Shown in pieces: positions 51,779 through 61,509 of a stretch of DNA of 64,000 nt. Source of the stretch: an uncultured Clostridia bacterium (GTDB lineage Bacteria > Bacillota > Clostridia > Oscillospirales > Acutalibacteraceae). The notes below the pieces were generated by a model. The model made no database searches. It worked only from the letters and a program-made list of their open reading frames with translations, and had not been told where the DNA came from. Numbering within the stretch: the first letter of the stretch is position 1; every line of letters begins with the position of its first letter. A program made the position numbers and the translations under genes. The stretch lies in the NCBI GenBank assembly GCA_945863885.1, contig CAMAZY010000002.1, positions 99,367-163,366 of the forward strand, in the 5' to 3' direction.

Positions 51779-52195
51779 ATGATTTCTCTTATTTTAGGAC
51801 ACAAAGGCTCAGGCAAAACAAAGCACCTCATCGCTTGCGTTAATGAAGCGATTGAAAACTCAAAGGGCAACGTTGTCTGTGTTGAAAAAGAAACCAAGCT
51901 GACCTATGACGTTGACCACCGCGCAAGACTTGTTGCGACCGATGATTACGAAATCAGAGGATATGACGCATTTTACGGTTTCCTTGCCGGTATCTGCGCA
52001 GGCAATCACGATATCACCGATGTACTCGTTGACGCCACGCTCAGAATCGGCTCAAGAGACTATCATGAGCTTGCCGCTTTCCTTGAAGAGGTTTACGAGC
52101 TGAGCAATGTACATGACAAGAACTTTGTATTCACGGTTTCCGCTGACAAAGAGGAGCTTCCGGAATCGATCTTCAATTTCTGCACAGTTCTTTGA
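51779..52195 (+). CDS. Small P-loop protein of unknown function
   Basis: 138 residues from an ATG preceded by AAGGAGG. The N-terminus MISLILGHKGSGKTKHLIACV contains a Walker A (GHKGSGKT). A possible Walker B-like segment is ITDVLVDATLRIG around 80-92, and SADKEELP lies near the C-terminus. It looks like a compact nucleotide-binding fold with no further domain. I do not recognise a named family. It may be co-transcribed with pgi and ends at a strong terminator. Confidence 0.78.
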   Translation: MISLILGHKGSGKTKHLIACVNEAIENSKGNVVCVEKETKLTYDVDHRARLVATDDYEIRGYDAFYGFLAGICAGNHDITDVLVDATLRIGSRDYHELAAFLEEVYELSNVHDKNFVFTVSADKEELPESIFNFCTVL

Positions 52196-52214
52196 TTGAA
52201 TCGGCAATAAGACT

Positions 52215-52244
52215 GCCGGGACGGCTACTTCGGTCGATCCCGGC
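52215..52244 (+). terminator. Terminator before rnhB
   Basis: GCCGGGA / TCCCGGC stem followed by seven T. Confidence 0.9.
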
Positions 52245-52277
52245 TTTTTTTAGTATAACGGAAAAGGAAGTTTTATT

Positions 52278-52889
52278 TTGACTTACGAATTTGAAAAGCA
52301 GGCGATAGCCGAAGGCTTTACCACCGTCTGCGGAATTGACGAAGCGGGGCGGGGACCTCTGTGTGGCCCGGTTTGTGCGGCGGCGGTGATTTTGCCCGTT
52401 GACTGCGAAATCGAGGGAATCAACGATTCGAAGAAGCTCAGCGAAAAAAAGCGAGAAAAGCTATATGACGAGATAACCGAAAAAGCGGTGAGCTATGCCG
52501 TTTCGCTGGTTCCTGCCGATGTGATTGACGAAATTAACATTTTGCAGGCGACCTTTCTTGCGATGCGAAATGCGGTATCGTCTTTGTCCGTCAAGCCCGA
52601 TATTGCGCTGGTCGACGGAAATCAGAAGCCGGGACTTTCGATTGAGGAAAGAACAATCGTCAAGGGCGACGCTAAATCAATTTCCATCGCCGCTGCTTCG
52701 ATTTTAGCGAAAGTTACGAGAGACCGCTATATGCTGGAGGCTGACAAAAAATATCCCGAATATAAATTTGCTCAGCATAAGGGCTACGGAACGAAGCTTC
52801 ATTACGAGATGTTGGCCGAATACGGTCTTTGCCCCGAGCATAGACGAACCTTTTTGAAAAAGATCTTAGGTGACGGAAATGACCGATAA
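52278..52889 (+). CDS. rnhB: Ribonuclease HII
   Basis: 203 residues from TTG 52278, which has AAAAGGAAG upstream; there is no ATG before the essential CGIDEAGRGPLCGP motif. The catalytic Asp and Glu are in GIDEAGRG, the third Asp in ALVDGN and the last in VTRDRYM. RNase HII removes ribonucleotides from DNA and RNA of RNA-DNA hybrids. First gene of an overlapping run rnhB-yraN-dipeptidase. Confidence 0.96.
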   Translation: MTYEFEKQAIAEGFTTVCGIDEAGRGPLCGPVCAAAVILPVDCEIEGINDSKKLSEKKREKLYDEITEKAVSYAVSLVPADVIDEINILQATFLAMRNAVSSLSVKPDIALVDGNQKPGLSIEERTIVKGDAKSISIAAASILAKVTRDRYMLEADKKYPEYKFAQHKGYGTKLHYEMLAEYGLCPEHRRTFLKKILGDGNDR

Positions 52890-53268
52890 AAAGGTAATCG
52901 GTGATAAGGGAGAGGACTTTGCCGCTTCATATTTTCATAAGCAGGGCTACGAAATCAAGGCGAGAAACGTTCATTCCCGTTACGGTGAAATCGACCTGAT
53001 AGCCGAAAACGGCGACACGGTCGTGTTTGTTGAGGTCAAAACCCGAAGCCACGACAGCCTTGACAGAGCCGCTGATGCCGTCACACCTGCCAAGCAGAAA
53101 AAAATCATACTGACCGCACTTCATTATATCAGTGAAAATCACACGAACAAAATAATGCGATTTGACGTTTTTGAGGTCTATCACGCAAACGGACGGATAT
53201 ATAAATTTAACCATATCAAAAATGCGTTTGAGGGGTCGGATTTCGGTGACGGACTTGGCTATTATTGA
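52879..53268 (+). CDS. YraN/UPF0102 family endonuclease-like protein
   Basis: 129 residues from the ATG 6 nt after AGGTG, overlapping rnhB by 11 nt, a classic Firmicute rnhB-yraN pairing. The restriction-endonuclease-like fold shows GEDFAASYFHKQGYEI, RYGEIDLIA and VVFVEVKTR, giving the D-ExK catalytic pattern. Biochemical function is not firmly established in the family; DNA uptake/repair or Holliday-junction roles have been suggested. Confidence 0.93.
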   Translation: MTDKKVIGDKGEDFAASYFHKQGYEIKARNVHSRYGEIDLIAENGDTVVFVEVKTRSHDSLDRAADAVTPAKQKKIILTALHYISENHTNKIMRFDVFEVYHANGRIYKFNHIKNAFEGSDFGDGLGYY

Positions 53269-54109
53269 TTTACACTGCGATACGGTGAGCCGTGCGCTCG
53301 ATAAGGGGTATAAACAAAACGACAAAAGGCTTGCTTTTCAGCCGGTTAAGGGTCTCAATCAGACACAGTTTTTTGCCTTGTTTGTTGATGATAATTATCG
53401 GGGCGAAGCGGCTGTAAGGCGGGCAGAGAGCCTTTATCGCTTTTATCTTTCGGGCTTTAAAAGCGCAAAAGACTTCAAGGCTCTGCTTTCCGTTGAAAAT
53501 GCGGCGGCACTCGACGGTACTATCGAAAACGTCAAAAAGTGGGCTGACCGTGGCTGTAAAATGATGACGCTTACCTGGAACGGCGAAAATGAGCTTTCCT
53601 ACGGTGCAAGCTGTGATACGGGCGGACTCAAGCCGTTCGGAAAGCAGGTGATAGCCGAAATGGAAAAGTATAAAATTGCGGTCGATTTGTCCCATCTGAA
53701 CGAAAAAAGCTTTTCGGCGGTGCTCGGCACCGTTTGCCGTCCGTTTGTCTTTTCGCATAGCTGCTGTTACAGCGTTGCACCGCACAGACGAAATGTCAAG
53801 GATTGGCAGTTAAAGGAGCTGATTGCCTGCGGCGGCATCATCGGACTATGCTTTTATCCCGAATTTTTGGGCGGGGACGTGTTCGAAAAGCTTTATGAAA
53901 ATATTGTACATATTCTTGACCTCGGTGGCGAGAAGTGTATTTGTTTAGGAAGCGACTTTGACGGAGCGAAAATGGATGAAAAGCTGTCATGCACACATGA
54001 CCTTGTAAGCCTTTATGACTATTTATACAAAAGAGGACTTCCGAAGCCGCTTCTTCAAGATATATTTTACAAAAATGCCGAATTTTTTTTCAAAGGGTTT
54101 TACAACTGA
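53246..54109 (+). CDS. Membrane dipeptidase (M19/renal dipeptidase family)
   Basis: 287 residues from a GTG preceded by GAGGGG, overlapping yraN by 23 nt; a TTG three codons later is possible, and the ATG/other starts far upstream are not. The metal site begins with IIDLHCDT (HxD), continues with SVENAAAL (Glu), FSHSCC and HRRN (His residues), and GSDFDGA (Asp). M19 enzymes hydrolyse dipeptides, including those with D-residues, and beta-lactams in mammals. Confidence 0.9.
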   Translation: MTDLAIIDLHCDTVSRALDKGYKQNDKRLAFQPVKGLNQTQFFALFVDDNYRGEAAVRRAESLYRFYLSGFKSAKDFKALLSVENAAALDGTIENVKKWADRGCKMMTLTWNGENELSYGASCDTGGLKPFGKQVIAEMEKYKIAVDLSHLNEKSFSAVLGTVCRPFVFSHSCCYSVAPHRRNVKDWQLKELIACGGIIGLCFYPEFLGGDVFEKLYENIVHILDLGGEKCICLGSDFDGAKMDEKLSCTHDLVSLYDYLYKRGLPKPLLQDIFYKNAEFFFKGFYN

Positions 54110-54159
54110 AAAAAAGTGTGATAAGATAAGACGAATGGTAAAACAACGGAGGAGTATTT

Positions 54160-55656
54160 ATGCTTTATACAAGTACAAGAAATAAAGAGATTCATGTGTC
54201 TTCCTGTGAGGCAATCGCAAGAGGAATCAGTGCCGACGGCGGACTGTTCGTTCCCGAAGAAATTCCGGCAATCAGCCCCGAATTTATCGAAAGCCTTGTC
54301 GGACTTGATTATATTTCAAGAGCGAAAAAGGTGCTGTCGCTTTATCTGACGGATTTTACCGAAGAAGAAATTGACATGTGCGTCAACGGTGCTTATAAAA
54401 AGGGCAAATTCAGCTCGGATAAGGTTGCCTGCGTGAAGAAAATCGCCGACGGAGCGAATGTGCTCGAGCTTTGGAGAGGTCCGACCTGTGCGTTTAAAGA
54501 CATGGCGCTTCAGCTTCTTCCGTATCTTCTGACCGTTGCGGCGAAGAAGACCGTTGCCGATAAGACAATTGTCATTCTTGTTGCCACCTCGGGCGATACG
54601 GGCAAGGCGGCTTTGGAGGGCTTCAAGGACGTTCCGGGTACGAAAATCATGGTCTTTTACCCGAACGACGGCGTTAGCCCGATGCAAAAGCTTCAGATGG
54701 CAACCCAGCAGGGAGAAAATGTCTGCGTCTGCGCCATCAACGGAAACTTCGACGATGCGCAAAGCGGCGTCAAGAAGATTTTCACCGACAAGGAGGTTGC
54801 CGAAAAGCTCAATGAAAACGGCATGATGTTCTCCTCGGCGAACTCCATTAACTGGGGCAGACTTGTTCCGCAGATTGTCTATTACATCAGCGCCTATGCC
54901 GACCTTATTGAAAACGGCACAATCAAAAACGGCGATGAAATCAACGTTGTTGTTCCGACGGGTAACTTCGGCAATATTCTTGCCGCCTATTATGCCAAGA
55001 GAATGGGGCTTCCCGTAAAGAAGCTTATCTGCGCTTCGAATGCGAACAACGTTCTGACCGATTTCCTTAAAACTGGTACCTACGATAAAAACAGAAAGTT
55101 TTTCACAACGACTTCACCGTCGATGGATATCCTGATTTCCTCGAATCTCGAAAGACTTTTGTTCCACTTAAGCGGCGAGGACGACAGCGTTATCCGTGAG
55201 TGGATGGGCGAGCTTTCAGAGAGCGGTAAATATACCGTAAGCGATGCTGTCAAAGCCGAGGTACTTGACCTTTTCGAAGCCGGTTACTGTGATGATGAAG
55301 CGACGGCTGAAACAATCGCAAGTGTCTTTAAGGGCGGTTATCTTTCCGATACGCATACTGCCGTTGCTTTGAGAGTCTATGAAGAGTATGTCAAGGCTAC
55401 CGGCGACAAGACCGAAACGATTGTCGCTTCTACCGCTAATCCCTATAAATTCTCCGCCGCCGTTTTAAAGGCTGTCGGTGACGATATTCCCGAGGGTGCG
55501 GACGAATTTGAACAGGTAAAGCTTCTGGTGAATGAAACCGGCGAGCCTTGTCCGCCGCAGCTTGCCGATCTGAAGAGCAAGCCGGTAAGATTTACGGATT
55601 GCTGTGAAAAGGGCGAGATGATTGACAAGGTTTACGAAATGCTCGGTATAAAATAA
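54160..55656 (+). CDS. thrC: Threonine synthase
   Basis: 498 residues, the long ThrC form. YTSTRNKEIHVSSCEAIARGISADGGLFVP is the family opening. The PLP lysine lies in PTCAFKDMALQ (about residue 112). VATSGDTGKAALEGF and VVPTGNFGNILAAYYAKRMG bind PLP phosphate. It converts O-phosphohomoserine to threonine. CGGAGGAG ribosome-binding site; the gene ends at a strong terminator. Confidence 0.96.
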   Translation: MLYTSTRNKEIHVSSCEAIARGISADGGLFVPEEIPAISPEFIESLVGLDYISRAKKVLSLYLTDFTEEEIDMCVNGAYKKGKFSSDKVACVKKIADGANVLELWRGPTCAFKDMALQLLPYLLTVAAKKTVADKTIVILVATSGDTGKAALEGFKDVPGTKIMVFYPNDGVSPMQKLQMATQQGENVCVCAINGNFDDAQSGVKKIFTDKEVAEKLNENGMMFSSANSINWGRLVPQIVYYISAYADLIENGTIKNGDEINVVVPTGNFGNILAAYYAKRMGLPVKKLICASNANNVLTDFLKTGTYDKNRKFFTTTSPSMDILISSNLERLLFHLSGEDDSVIREWMGELSESGKYTVSDAVKAEVLDLFEAGYCDDEATAETIASVFKGGYLSDTHTAVALRVYEEYVKATGDKTETIVASTANPYKFSAAVLKAVGDDIPEGADEFEQVKLLVNETGEPCPPQLADLKSKPVRFTDCCEKGEMIDKVYEMLGIK

Positions 55657-55663
55657 GAACGAC

Positions 55664-55704
55664 GAAGCCGCACACGGCATATTATAGCCGACCGTGACGG
55701 CTTC
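55664..55704 (+). terminator. Terminator of thrC
   Basis: GAAGCCG..CACGG / CCGTG.CGGCTTC two-part stem followed by TTTCTTCTTT. Confidence 0.85.
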
Positions 55705-55788
55705 TTTCTTCTTTATCTTATTTTAATGAGAGCTTTAATTTATATTTTAACTTCACTTTTATAATTTCTTGAAAACGGAGGTGCTGAC

Positions 55789-56481
55789 TTGTCGCTTTTT
55801 GCAATCGCCGATACCCATCTTTCTTTCGGTACCGATAAGCCTATGGATATTTTTGGCGGCTGGTCGGACTACACCGAAAGGCTTGAGAAAAACTGGAGAG
55901 CTGTTGTATCTGACGATGATACCGTTGTGATTGCCGGTGATATTTCTTGGGCGATGAAATTAGAAGAGGCGAAAGCCGATTTTGCGTTTCTCCATTCGCT
56001 CCCCGGAAAAAAGCTTATCATGAAAGGCAACCATGACTACTGGTGGCAGACGAAAAAGAAGCTGGATCTGTTTCTTTCGGAAAACGGCTTTGACACGATT
56101 GAAATTCTTTTCAATAACGCTTTCCGGGTCGGGGACTTTACCGTCTGCGGAAGCCGGGGCTGGTTTTACGATGCCCAGACCGAAGCCGACCAAAAGGTGA
56201 TTTTGCGGGAGGCGGGACGAATCCGGCTTTCGACCGACTGCGCAAAAGAGCTTGGCGGTGAGCCGATTCTCTTTCTTCACTATCCGCCGCTGACAAGCGA
56301 GCAATGCTGTCGGGAGATTGTCGACACCATCAAGGAGGCAGGGATAAAACGCTGCTATTACGGACACCTGCACGGTGCATCAACGCTTTTTGCTTATCGA
56401 GGAGAGTTTGAGGGAATCAATTACGACCTCATTTCTGCCGATTTTTTGAAATTTTGCCCTAAATTAGTTGAAAAATTTTAA
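55789..56481 (+). CDS. Metallophosphoesterase
   Basis: 230 residues from a TTG with CGGAGG at 8 nt. Calcineurin-like motifs are intact: IADTHLSF (DxH), VVIAGDISW (GDxx), KGNHDYWW (GNHD), FLHYPPL and YYGHLHG (GHxH). The WxxTKKKLD region and length fit the family of predicted phosphohydrolases seen in Clostridia near tig/clp genes. The substrate is not predictable. It precedes tig by 100 bp. Confidence 0.9.
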   Translation: MSLFAIADTHLSFGTDKPMDIFGGWSDYTERLEKNWRAVVSDDDTVVIAGDISWAMKLEEAKADFAFLHSLPGKKLIMKGNHDYWWQTKKKLDLFLSENGFDTIEILFNNAFRVGDFTVCGSRGWFYDAQTEADQKVILREAGRIRLSTDCAKELGGEPILFLHYPPLTSEQCCREIVDTIKEAGIKRCYYGHLHGASTLFAYRGEFEGINYDLISADFLKFCPKLVEKF

Positions 56482-56581
56482 AAAAGGTATGGTAATTTCG
56501 AAAAAATGCTGTTATAATACAACGGTATGCAATTTTGACGGAACACCCCGTCGTAAGTAACAAAGTTAGGAGATAAAGTAA

Positions 56582-57934
56582 ATGAGTTTAAAATCATCTA
56601 CAAAACAGGACAAACCGAATCTTTATTCACTCGAAATCACCGTTTCCGCCGAGGACTTCCAGAAGGCTCTCAATAAGGCTTTCGGAAAAGTGAAGAACCG
56701 TATTTCGATCCCCGGCTTCCGTAAGGGCAAGATCACCCGCAAGATGGCGGAAACCTTTTACGGCAAGGAGTTTCTTTATGAGGACGCTCTTGAAATCTGC
56801 TATCCCGAAACCGTTGAAGCGGCTATCACCGAATCCGGTCTTGATTTTGTCGGCACCGGTAAGGCTGACGTCAAGAAGATGAGCGAGGCTGAGGGCGTTG
56901 AAATTGAGCTTGAAGTTTACGTTAAGCCTGAAATCGAAGTCAGTGCCTATAAGGAACTCAAGGCGACCAAGCAAAAGGTTGAAGTAACCGACGAGGAAGT
57001 TGAAAACAAGATTAAAGAGCTTGTCGAAAGAAACGTCAGAATCGTTCCCGTTGAAGACAGAGCTGCCGCTGACGGCGATATCACCGTTATCGACTTTGAG
57101 GGCTTTGTTGACGGTAAGGCTTTTGACGGCGGTAAGGCGGAAAGCTATGAGCTGACCTTGGGCTCCGGTTCGTTTATTCCGGGCTTCGAAGATCAGATCG
57201 TTGGTCACAATGCAGGCGAAGAATTCGACGTAAACGTTACCTTCCCCGAGGATTATCAGCCGAACCTTGCCGGTAAGGCTGCCGTATTCAAGATCAAGCT
57301 TCATGAGATCAAGTCCAAGCAGTATCCCGAAGTAAACGATGAGTTTGCTCAGGACGCCGCCGACTGCGATACCGTTGACGCTTTGAAGAAGAGTCTTTCC
57401 GACGAAATCAAGGAAAAGAAGAATAACGACAACGAAAGCGAAATCGAACAGCAGCTTCTCGATAAGCTTGCAGAAAACGTAGTCGGTGACATTCCCGAAG
57501 TAATGTATGAAAACGAGGTCGACAATCAGCTTCGTGACATTCAGTACAGACTGTCTTCTCAGGGTATGGACTTCAATATGTATCTTCAGTATACCGGCAT
57601 GACGCTTGAAGACTATAAAGAACAGCTGAAGCCTTCTGCCGAAAAGAATGTCAAGGTTCGTCTGGCTCTCGAAAAGATTATTGAGCTTGAATCCCTTGAG
57701 GTTTCCGATGAGGAAGTTGACGAAGAGTACGAAAAGGTAGCCAAGCAGTACGGCATGGAAAAGGATGACGTCAAGAAGGCTGTTGCCGAAGATACCGTTA
57801 AGGGCGACCTGAAGATGAGAAAGGCTGTCAAGTTCGTCAGAGACAACGCCAAGGTTACAACCGCAAGAAAGTCCAAGGTTGCGAAAGAAAAGGCAGAGGA
57901 CAAGGCGGAAGCTTCTGAGGAAAGCGCCGAATAA
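56582..57934 (+). CDS. tig: Trigger factor
   Basis: 450 residues with three domains. The N-terminal ribosome-binding domain contains GFRKGKITRK, a form of the GFRxGKxP signature with Ile replacing Arg/Pro positions. The FKBP-type PPIase domain has GDITVIDFEGFVDGKAFDGGKAESYELTLG (about 163-192) and IPGFEDQIVG, and a helical C-terminal chaperone domain ends in a Lys/Glu/Ala-rich tail. It binds nascent chains at the ribosome exit. First gene of tig-clpP-clpX. Confidence 0.95.
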   Translation: MSLKSSTKQDKPNLYSLEITVSAEDFQKALNKAFGKVKNRISIPGFRKGKITRKMAETFYGKEFLYEDALEICYPETVEAAITESGLDFVGTGKADVKKMSEAEGVEIELEVYVKPEIEVSAYKELKATKQKVEVTDEEVENKIKELVERNVRIVPVEDRAAADGDITVIDFEGFVDGKAFDGGKAESYELTLGSGSFIPGFEDQIVGHNAGEEFDVNVTFPEDYQPNLAGKAAVFKIKLHEIKSKQYPEVNDEFAQDAADCDTVDALKKSLSDEIKEKKNNDNESEIEQQLLDKLAENVVGDIPEVMYENEVDNQLRDIQYRLSSQGMDFNMYLQYTGMTLEDYKEQLKPSAEKNVKVRLALEKIIELESLEVSDEEVDEEYEKVAKQYGMEKDDVKKAVAEDTVKGDLKMRKAVKFVRDNAKVTTARKSKVAKEKAEDKAEASEESAE

Positions 57935-57991
57935 TCTTCGTGTTTAAACCGTGTGTGCACGGACAAAACTTAATTTATCATTGTATTTTCA

Positions 57992-58025
57992 TGGAACTGT
58001 CGGTCAGTCATTACCGTCAGTTCCA
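57992..58025 (+). promoter_or_regulatory. Stem-loop between tig and clpP
   Basis: TGGAACTGTCGGT / ACCGTCAGTTCCA, 13-bp stem with one mismatch, no T-run after it. It may be a processing or partial termination site; no CtsR heptad repeat was found. Confidence 0.55.
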
Positions 58026-58055
58026 TAGTCAGCTATATGAACGGAGGAATGAATT

Positions 58056-58637
58056 ATGGCTTTAGTACCTTATGTGGTTGAACAGACAAACAGAGGAGAA
58101 CGTCAGTACGATATCTTCTCGAGACTTTTAAATGACAGAATCGTTGTTCTTTCGGACGAAGTAAACGACGCAACAGCGAGCCTCGTTGTCGCCCAGCTTC
58201 TTTTCCTTGAAAGTCAGGACTCCGAAAAAGATATCAGCTTTTATATTAACAGCCCCGGTGGCTCCGTTACGGCGGGTATGGCAATTTACGATACCATGCA
58301 GTACATCAAGTGCGATGTTTCCACAATCTGCATGGGTCTTGCCGCAAGCATGGGCGCATTTCTTCTTTCTTCGGGTGCAAAGGGCAAGAGATTTGCTCTG
58401 CCGAACAGTGAAATTATGATTCACCAGCCGTCAGGCGGTGCACAGGGTCAGGCAACCGATATCAAGATCGTCGCCGACCACATTTTAAGAACCAAGCAAA
58501 AACTCAATCAGATTCTTGCCGAAAATACCGGTAAGTCGATTGAAGAAATTGCACAGGACACCGAACGTGACAACTTCATGTCTGCCGAAGAGGCTCTTAA
58601 CTACGGTCTTGTCGATAAGGTTCTTTACAAGAGATAA
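58056..58637 (+). CDS. clpP: ATP-dependent Clp protease proteolytic subunit
   Basis: 193 residues. The catalytic triad is visible: Ser in GLAASMGAF (about 98), His in IMIHQPSGG (about 123) and an Asp in the following helix region ([10 protein letters not shown] neighbourhood). The N-terminal [21 protein letters not shown] is standard. ClpP forms a 14-mer that degrades proteins unfolded by ClpX, encoded next. Confidence 0.97.
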   Translation: MALVPYVVEQTNRGERQYDIFSRLLNDRIVVLSDEVNDATASLVVAQLLFLESQDSEKDISFYINSPGGSVTAGMAIYDTMQYIKCDVSTICMGLAASMGAFLLSSGAKGKRFALPNSEIMIHQPSGGAQGQATDIKIVADHILRTKQKLNQILAENTGKSIEEIAQDTERDNFMSAEEALNYGLVDKVLYKR

Positions 58638-58706
58638 TTGATATGAAAACCTATGGAAAGGAACTGACACAGCTTCTTATGAAACAGTGTCGATAGGCAA
58701 GTTTAT

Positions 58707-60011
58707 ATGGCAAGAGATGACGACAATAAGGAAAAGACGGTACGATGTTCCTTTTGCAACAAAGCTCAGAACGAGGTTGCAACCTTAATCGCCGGTCCCG
58801 GTGTGTATATCTGCGATGAATGCGTAGACCTTTGCCGCTCCATTATCGACGACGCTCCGAAGCCGAAGAAAAAAGACAAATCCAATGATATTGCAACGCT
58901 CCCGAAACCGCATGAAATCAAGGCGAAGCTTGACGAATATGTTGTCGGACAGCAGGAAGCCAAGCAGGTTTTAAGCGTTGCGGTTTATAATCATTATAAA
59001 AGAATCTATTCCAAAGGGAATTCCGATAATGTCGAACTCGTCAAAAGCAATATTCTTATGCTCGGTACGACCGGCGTCGGAAAAACCATGCTGGCGCAGA
59101 CGCTTGCGAAGATTCTTGACGTACCGTTTGCAATTGCCGATGCGACAACGCTTACCGAAGCGGGCTATGTCGGCGAGGACGTTGAAAACATTCTTTTACG
59201 TCTGATTCAGGCGGCAGATTATGATATCGAAAAAGCGGAAAAGGGTATCATCTACGTTGACGAGATTGACAAGATCGCAAGAAAAAGCGAAAGCACTTCG
59301 ATCACAAGAGACGTCAGCGGCGAGGGTGTACAGCAGGCACTTTTGAAAATCATTGAAGGTACGGTTTCAAACGTTCCTCCGCAGGGCGGCAGAAAGCACC
59401 CGCAGCAGGAGTTTATTCAGATCGATACGACCAATATTCTCTTTATCTGTGCCGGTGCATTCGACGGAATCGAAAAGATCATTGAAAACCGAATGGGCAA
59501 CTCCGGTCTCGGCTTCGGTGCGAAGATCCGTACCAAGGAAGAGGTTGAGTCAAGTAAGCTGATTCAGAAGGTTGTTCACCATGACCTTGTCAAATACGGA
59601 ATTATCCCCGAGCTTGCCGGCCGTCTACCGATTATTACCGCTTTGAATGCTCTGGACAAGCAGGCGATGATCAAAATCATGACCGAACCGAAAAATGCAA
59701 TCGTTAAACAGTATCAGTATTTGTTCAGTCTTGACGGAATCGACCTTGAATTTACTGACGATGCACTTGAGGCGATTGCCGAAAAGACGCTTGAATACAA
59801 CACCGGAGCCAGAGGACTTCGTTCGGTATTTGAAAAGGTTCTCGGCGGTTATATGTATGATCTTCCGTCTGACAGTTCAGTTAAATCGCTGACAATTACC
59901 GCAGACAGTGTAAACGGAACCGGGGAACCCATTATCTTTAAGACCGCATCCTCGGAAACAGAAGAAGTAAAACCGAAAAGCATTTTACCCAAAAAACAAA
60001 AAGCACAATAA
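58707..60011 (+). CDS. clpX: ATP-dependent Clp protease ATP-binding subunit ClpX
   Basis: 434 residues. An N-terminal C4 zinc finger (CSFCNKAQ ... CDECVDLC) recognises substrates and adaptors. The AAA+ module has Walker [11 protein letters not shown], Walker [10 protein letters not shown], the GYVGED pore loop 1, the IGF-equivalent ClpP-binding loop region [10 protein letters not shown], and sensor 2 GARGLRS. It unfolds SsrA-tagged and other proteins for ClpP. Confidence 0.97.
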   Translation: MARDDDNKEKTVRCSFCNKAQNEVATLIAGPGVYICDECVDLCRSIIDDAPKPKKKDKSNDIATLPKPHEIKAKLDEYVVGQQEAKQVLSVAVYNHYKRIYSKGNSDNVELVKSNILMLGTTGVGKTMLAQTLAKILDVPFAIADATTLTEAGYVGEDVENILLRLIQAADYDIEKAEKGIIYVDEIDKIARKSESTSITRDVSGEGVQQALLKIIEGTVSNVPPQGGRKHPQQEFIQIDTTNILFICAGAFDGIEKIIENRMGNSGLGFGAKIRTKEEVESSKLIQKVVHHDLVKYGIIPELAGRLPIITALNALDKQAMIKIMTEPKNAIVKQYQYLFSLDGIDLEFTDDALEAIAEKTLEYNTGARGLRSVFEKVLGGYMYDLPSDSSVKSLTITADSVNGTGEPIIFKTASSETEEVKPKSILPKKQKAQ

Positions 60012-60015
60012 GACT

Positions 60016-60045
60016 TGACAAGCTTTATCAATATATGGTAAAATA
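60016..60045 (+). promoter_or_regulatory. Promoter of secG
   Basis: TTGACA, 18-nt spacer, TAAAAT, 30 bp before the ATG. Confidence 0.75.
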
Positions 60046-60075
60046 CTACGGTAAAAATTATGTGGGGGTCTGAAA

Positions 60076-60327
60076 ATGACAGCATTACAATATGTTTTAG
60101 CGATCGTTATTATTCTTTTGTCTGTGGCAATTACCGTTCTTGTTATGCTTCAGGAAAGCAAGCAGGAAGGTCTTTCCGGTGCTATTGCCGGTGCGGCGGA
60201 CAGCTTCTTCGGAAAAAATAAAGGCAGAACAATTGAAGCAAAGCTTGTAAAGCTGACGAAGGTTGCCGCTGTAATCTTCTTTATCCTTGCTCTTGTTTCT
60301 TCTCTGCTTGTTCTCTTCGGAGCATAA
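60076..60327 (+). CDS. secG: Preprotein translocase subunit SecG
   Basis: 83 residues with two membrane helices (VLAIVIILLSVAITVLVMLQ and VAAVIFFILALVSSLLVLFG). The conserved loop ESKQEGLSGAIAGAADSFFGKNKGR lies between them. SecG associates with SecYE and aids protein export. GGGGGTC precedes the ATG. Own promoter and terminator. Confidence 0.95.
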   Translation: MTALQYVLAIVIILLSVAITVLVMLQESKQEGLSGAIAGAADSFFGKNKGRTIEAKLVKLTKVAAVIFFILALVSSLLVLFGA

Positions 60328-60352
60328 TAACGGATTTTAAAAATGACACGAA

Positions 60353-60383
60353 CACCCGATATGCAGGAAAGCATTGTCGGGTG
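60353..60383 (+). terminator. Terminator of secG
   Basis: CACCCGA / TCGGGTG with inner ATGC/GCAT pairing, followed by CTTCTTTTTTC. Confidence 0.88.
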
Positions 60384-60394
60384 CTTCTTTTTTC

Positions 60395-60423
60395 TTGATT
60401 TTTTACGGTTCTTGGGTTATACT
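60395..60423 (+). promoter_or_regulatory. Promoter of the M42 peptidase operon
   Basis: TTGATT, 17-nt spacer, TATACT, 60 bp before the first gene. Confidence 0.6.
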
Positions 60424-60483
60424 TTATAAGTAAAATTCTGCCTTGCTCTATTTTAGAAAGCGGCTAAACGGAAGTGATGATTT

Positions 60484-61509
60484 TTGGATACGAAACAACT
60501 TTGCTTTGCTCTTTCAAGTGCATGGGGAACAAGCGGTGACGAAGCCGAAGCCCGTAACTGTGCTGAAAGAGAACTTGAAAAGTATATGAAAACCGGAACG
60601 GATACTCTCGGAAACCTGATCGGGACGGTCGGAACGGGAAAGGTCAATATTCTCCTTGATGCACATATTGATACCATCGGACTTGTGATAAGAGAGATAG
60701 ACGAAAACGGTTTTTTGCGGTTCGACAAGGTCGGCGGTGTTGATGTACGGCTTTTGCTCGGAAGCGAGGTCAAAGTGCTCGGGAAAATGGCTTTAAACGG
60801 TGTTGTTTGCTCGACGCCGCCGCATTTGATGTCTGCCGCAGATAAAGAAAAAGAAATTGATATCAAAAAAATGGCGATTGATGTCGGACTCACGAAACAG
60901 CAGGCGCAGTCGGTCGTTGAAATCGGCGACAGAGCCGTTATCTGCGGCAATCAGCTTTCGCTTCGCGGCGACAAAATTGCTTCGCCGTGTCTTGATGACC
61001 GATGCGGAGCGGCTGCCGTCATAAAAGCGGTTGAGGCGATTCACGATAAAATCAAAAATGTCCGGGTTACCGTTCTTCTTTCCTGCGGAGAGGAGGTCGG
61101 CGGTTTCGGCGCTAAGACGGGCGCTTTTTCGTGTGATGCCGATTATGCAATAGCGGTTGACGTCGGCTTCGGGGCGGACTGTGTGACGCCGAAGGACGAA
61201 ACAATCGGACTTTCAAAAGGTCCGTCAATCGGTCTTTCGCCTGTTTTAGACCGTGAACTCGGTAAGAAGCTGAAAGCGATCGCTGTTAAGAATAACATAC
61301 CGTATCAGCACGATGTGATGAGCGGACGGACAGGTACCAATGCCGACCATATTACGATTTCCAAGGGCGGCGTGAAAACAGCCCTGCTGTCGATTCCGCT
61401 TCGCAATATGCATACGCCCGTCGAGGTCATCAGCATAAAGGATGTTGACGACACGGCACGGCTGATTGCTGAATTCATTCTGGAAACGGACGGTGAATGC
61501 GATGCTTGA
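60484..61509 (+). CDS. M42-family aminopeptidase (first of two)
   Basis: 341 residues from a TTG start with a modest CGGAAG ribosome-binding site. Dinuclear metal ligands and catalytic acids are in place: LLDAHIDTIGLV (His, Asp), CLDDRCGAAA (bridging Asp), SCGEEVGGFGA (Glu-Glu), AIAVDVGF (Asp) and a final His in RNMHTPVEVI. M42 enzymes (TET, FrvX, PepA) are cytoplasmic aminopeptidases forming large tetrahedral assemblies. It overlaps the second M42 gene by 8 nt. Confidence 0.92.
   Translation: MDTKQLCFALSSAWGTSGDEAEARNCAERELEKYMKTGTDTLGNLIGTVGTGKVNILLDAHIDTIGLVIREIDENGFLRFDKVGGVDVRLLLGSEVKVLGKMALNGVVCSTPPHLMSAADKEKEIDIKKMAIDVGLTKQQAQSVVEIGDRAVICGNQLSLRGDKIASPCLDDRCGAAAVIKAVEAIHDKIKNVRVTVLLSCGEEVGGFGAKTGAFSCDADYAIAVDVGFGADCVTPKDETIGLSKGPSIGLSPVLDRELGKKLKAIAVKNNIPYQHDVMSGRTGTNADHITISKGGVKTALLSIPLRNMHTPVEVISIKDVDDTARLIAEFILETDGECDA

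Noticed and set aside
58644..58697. 17-codon frame between clpP and clpX
   Set aside because: It has no ribosome-binding site and is too short to support without conservation data.
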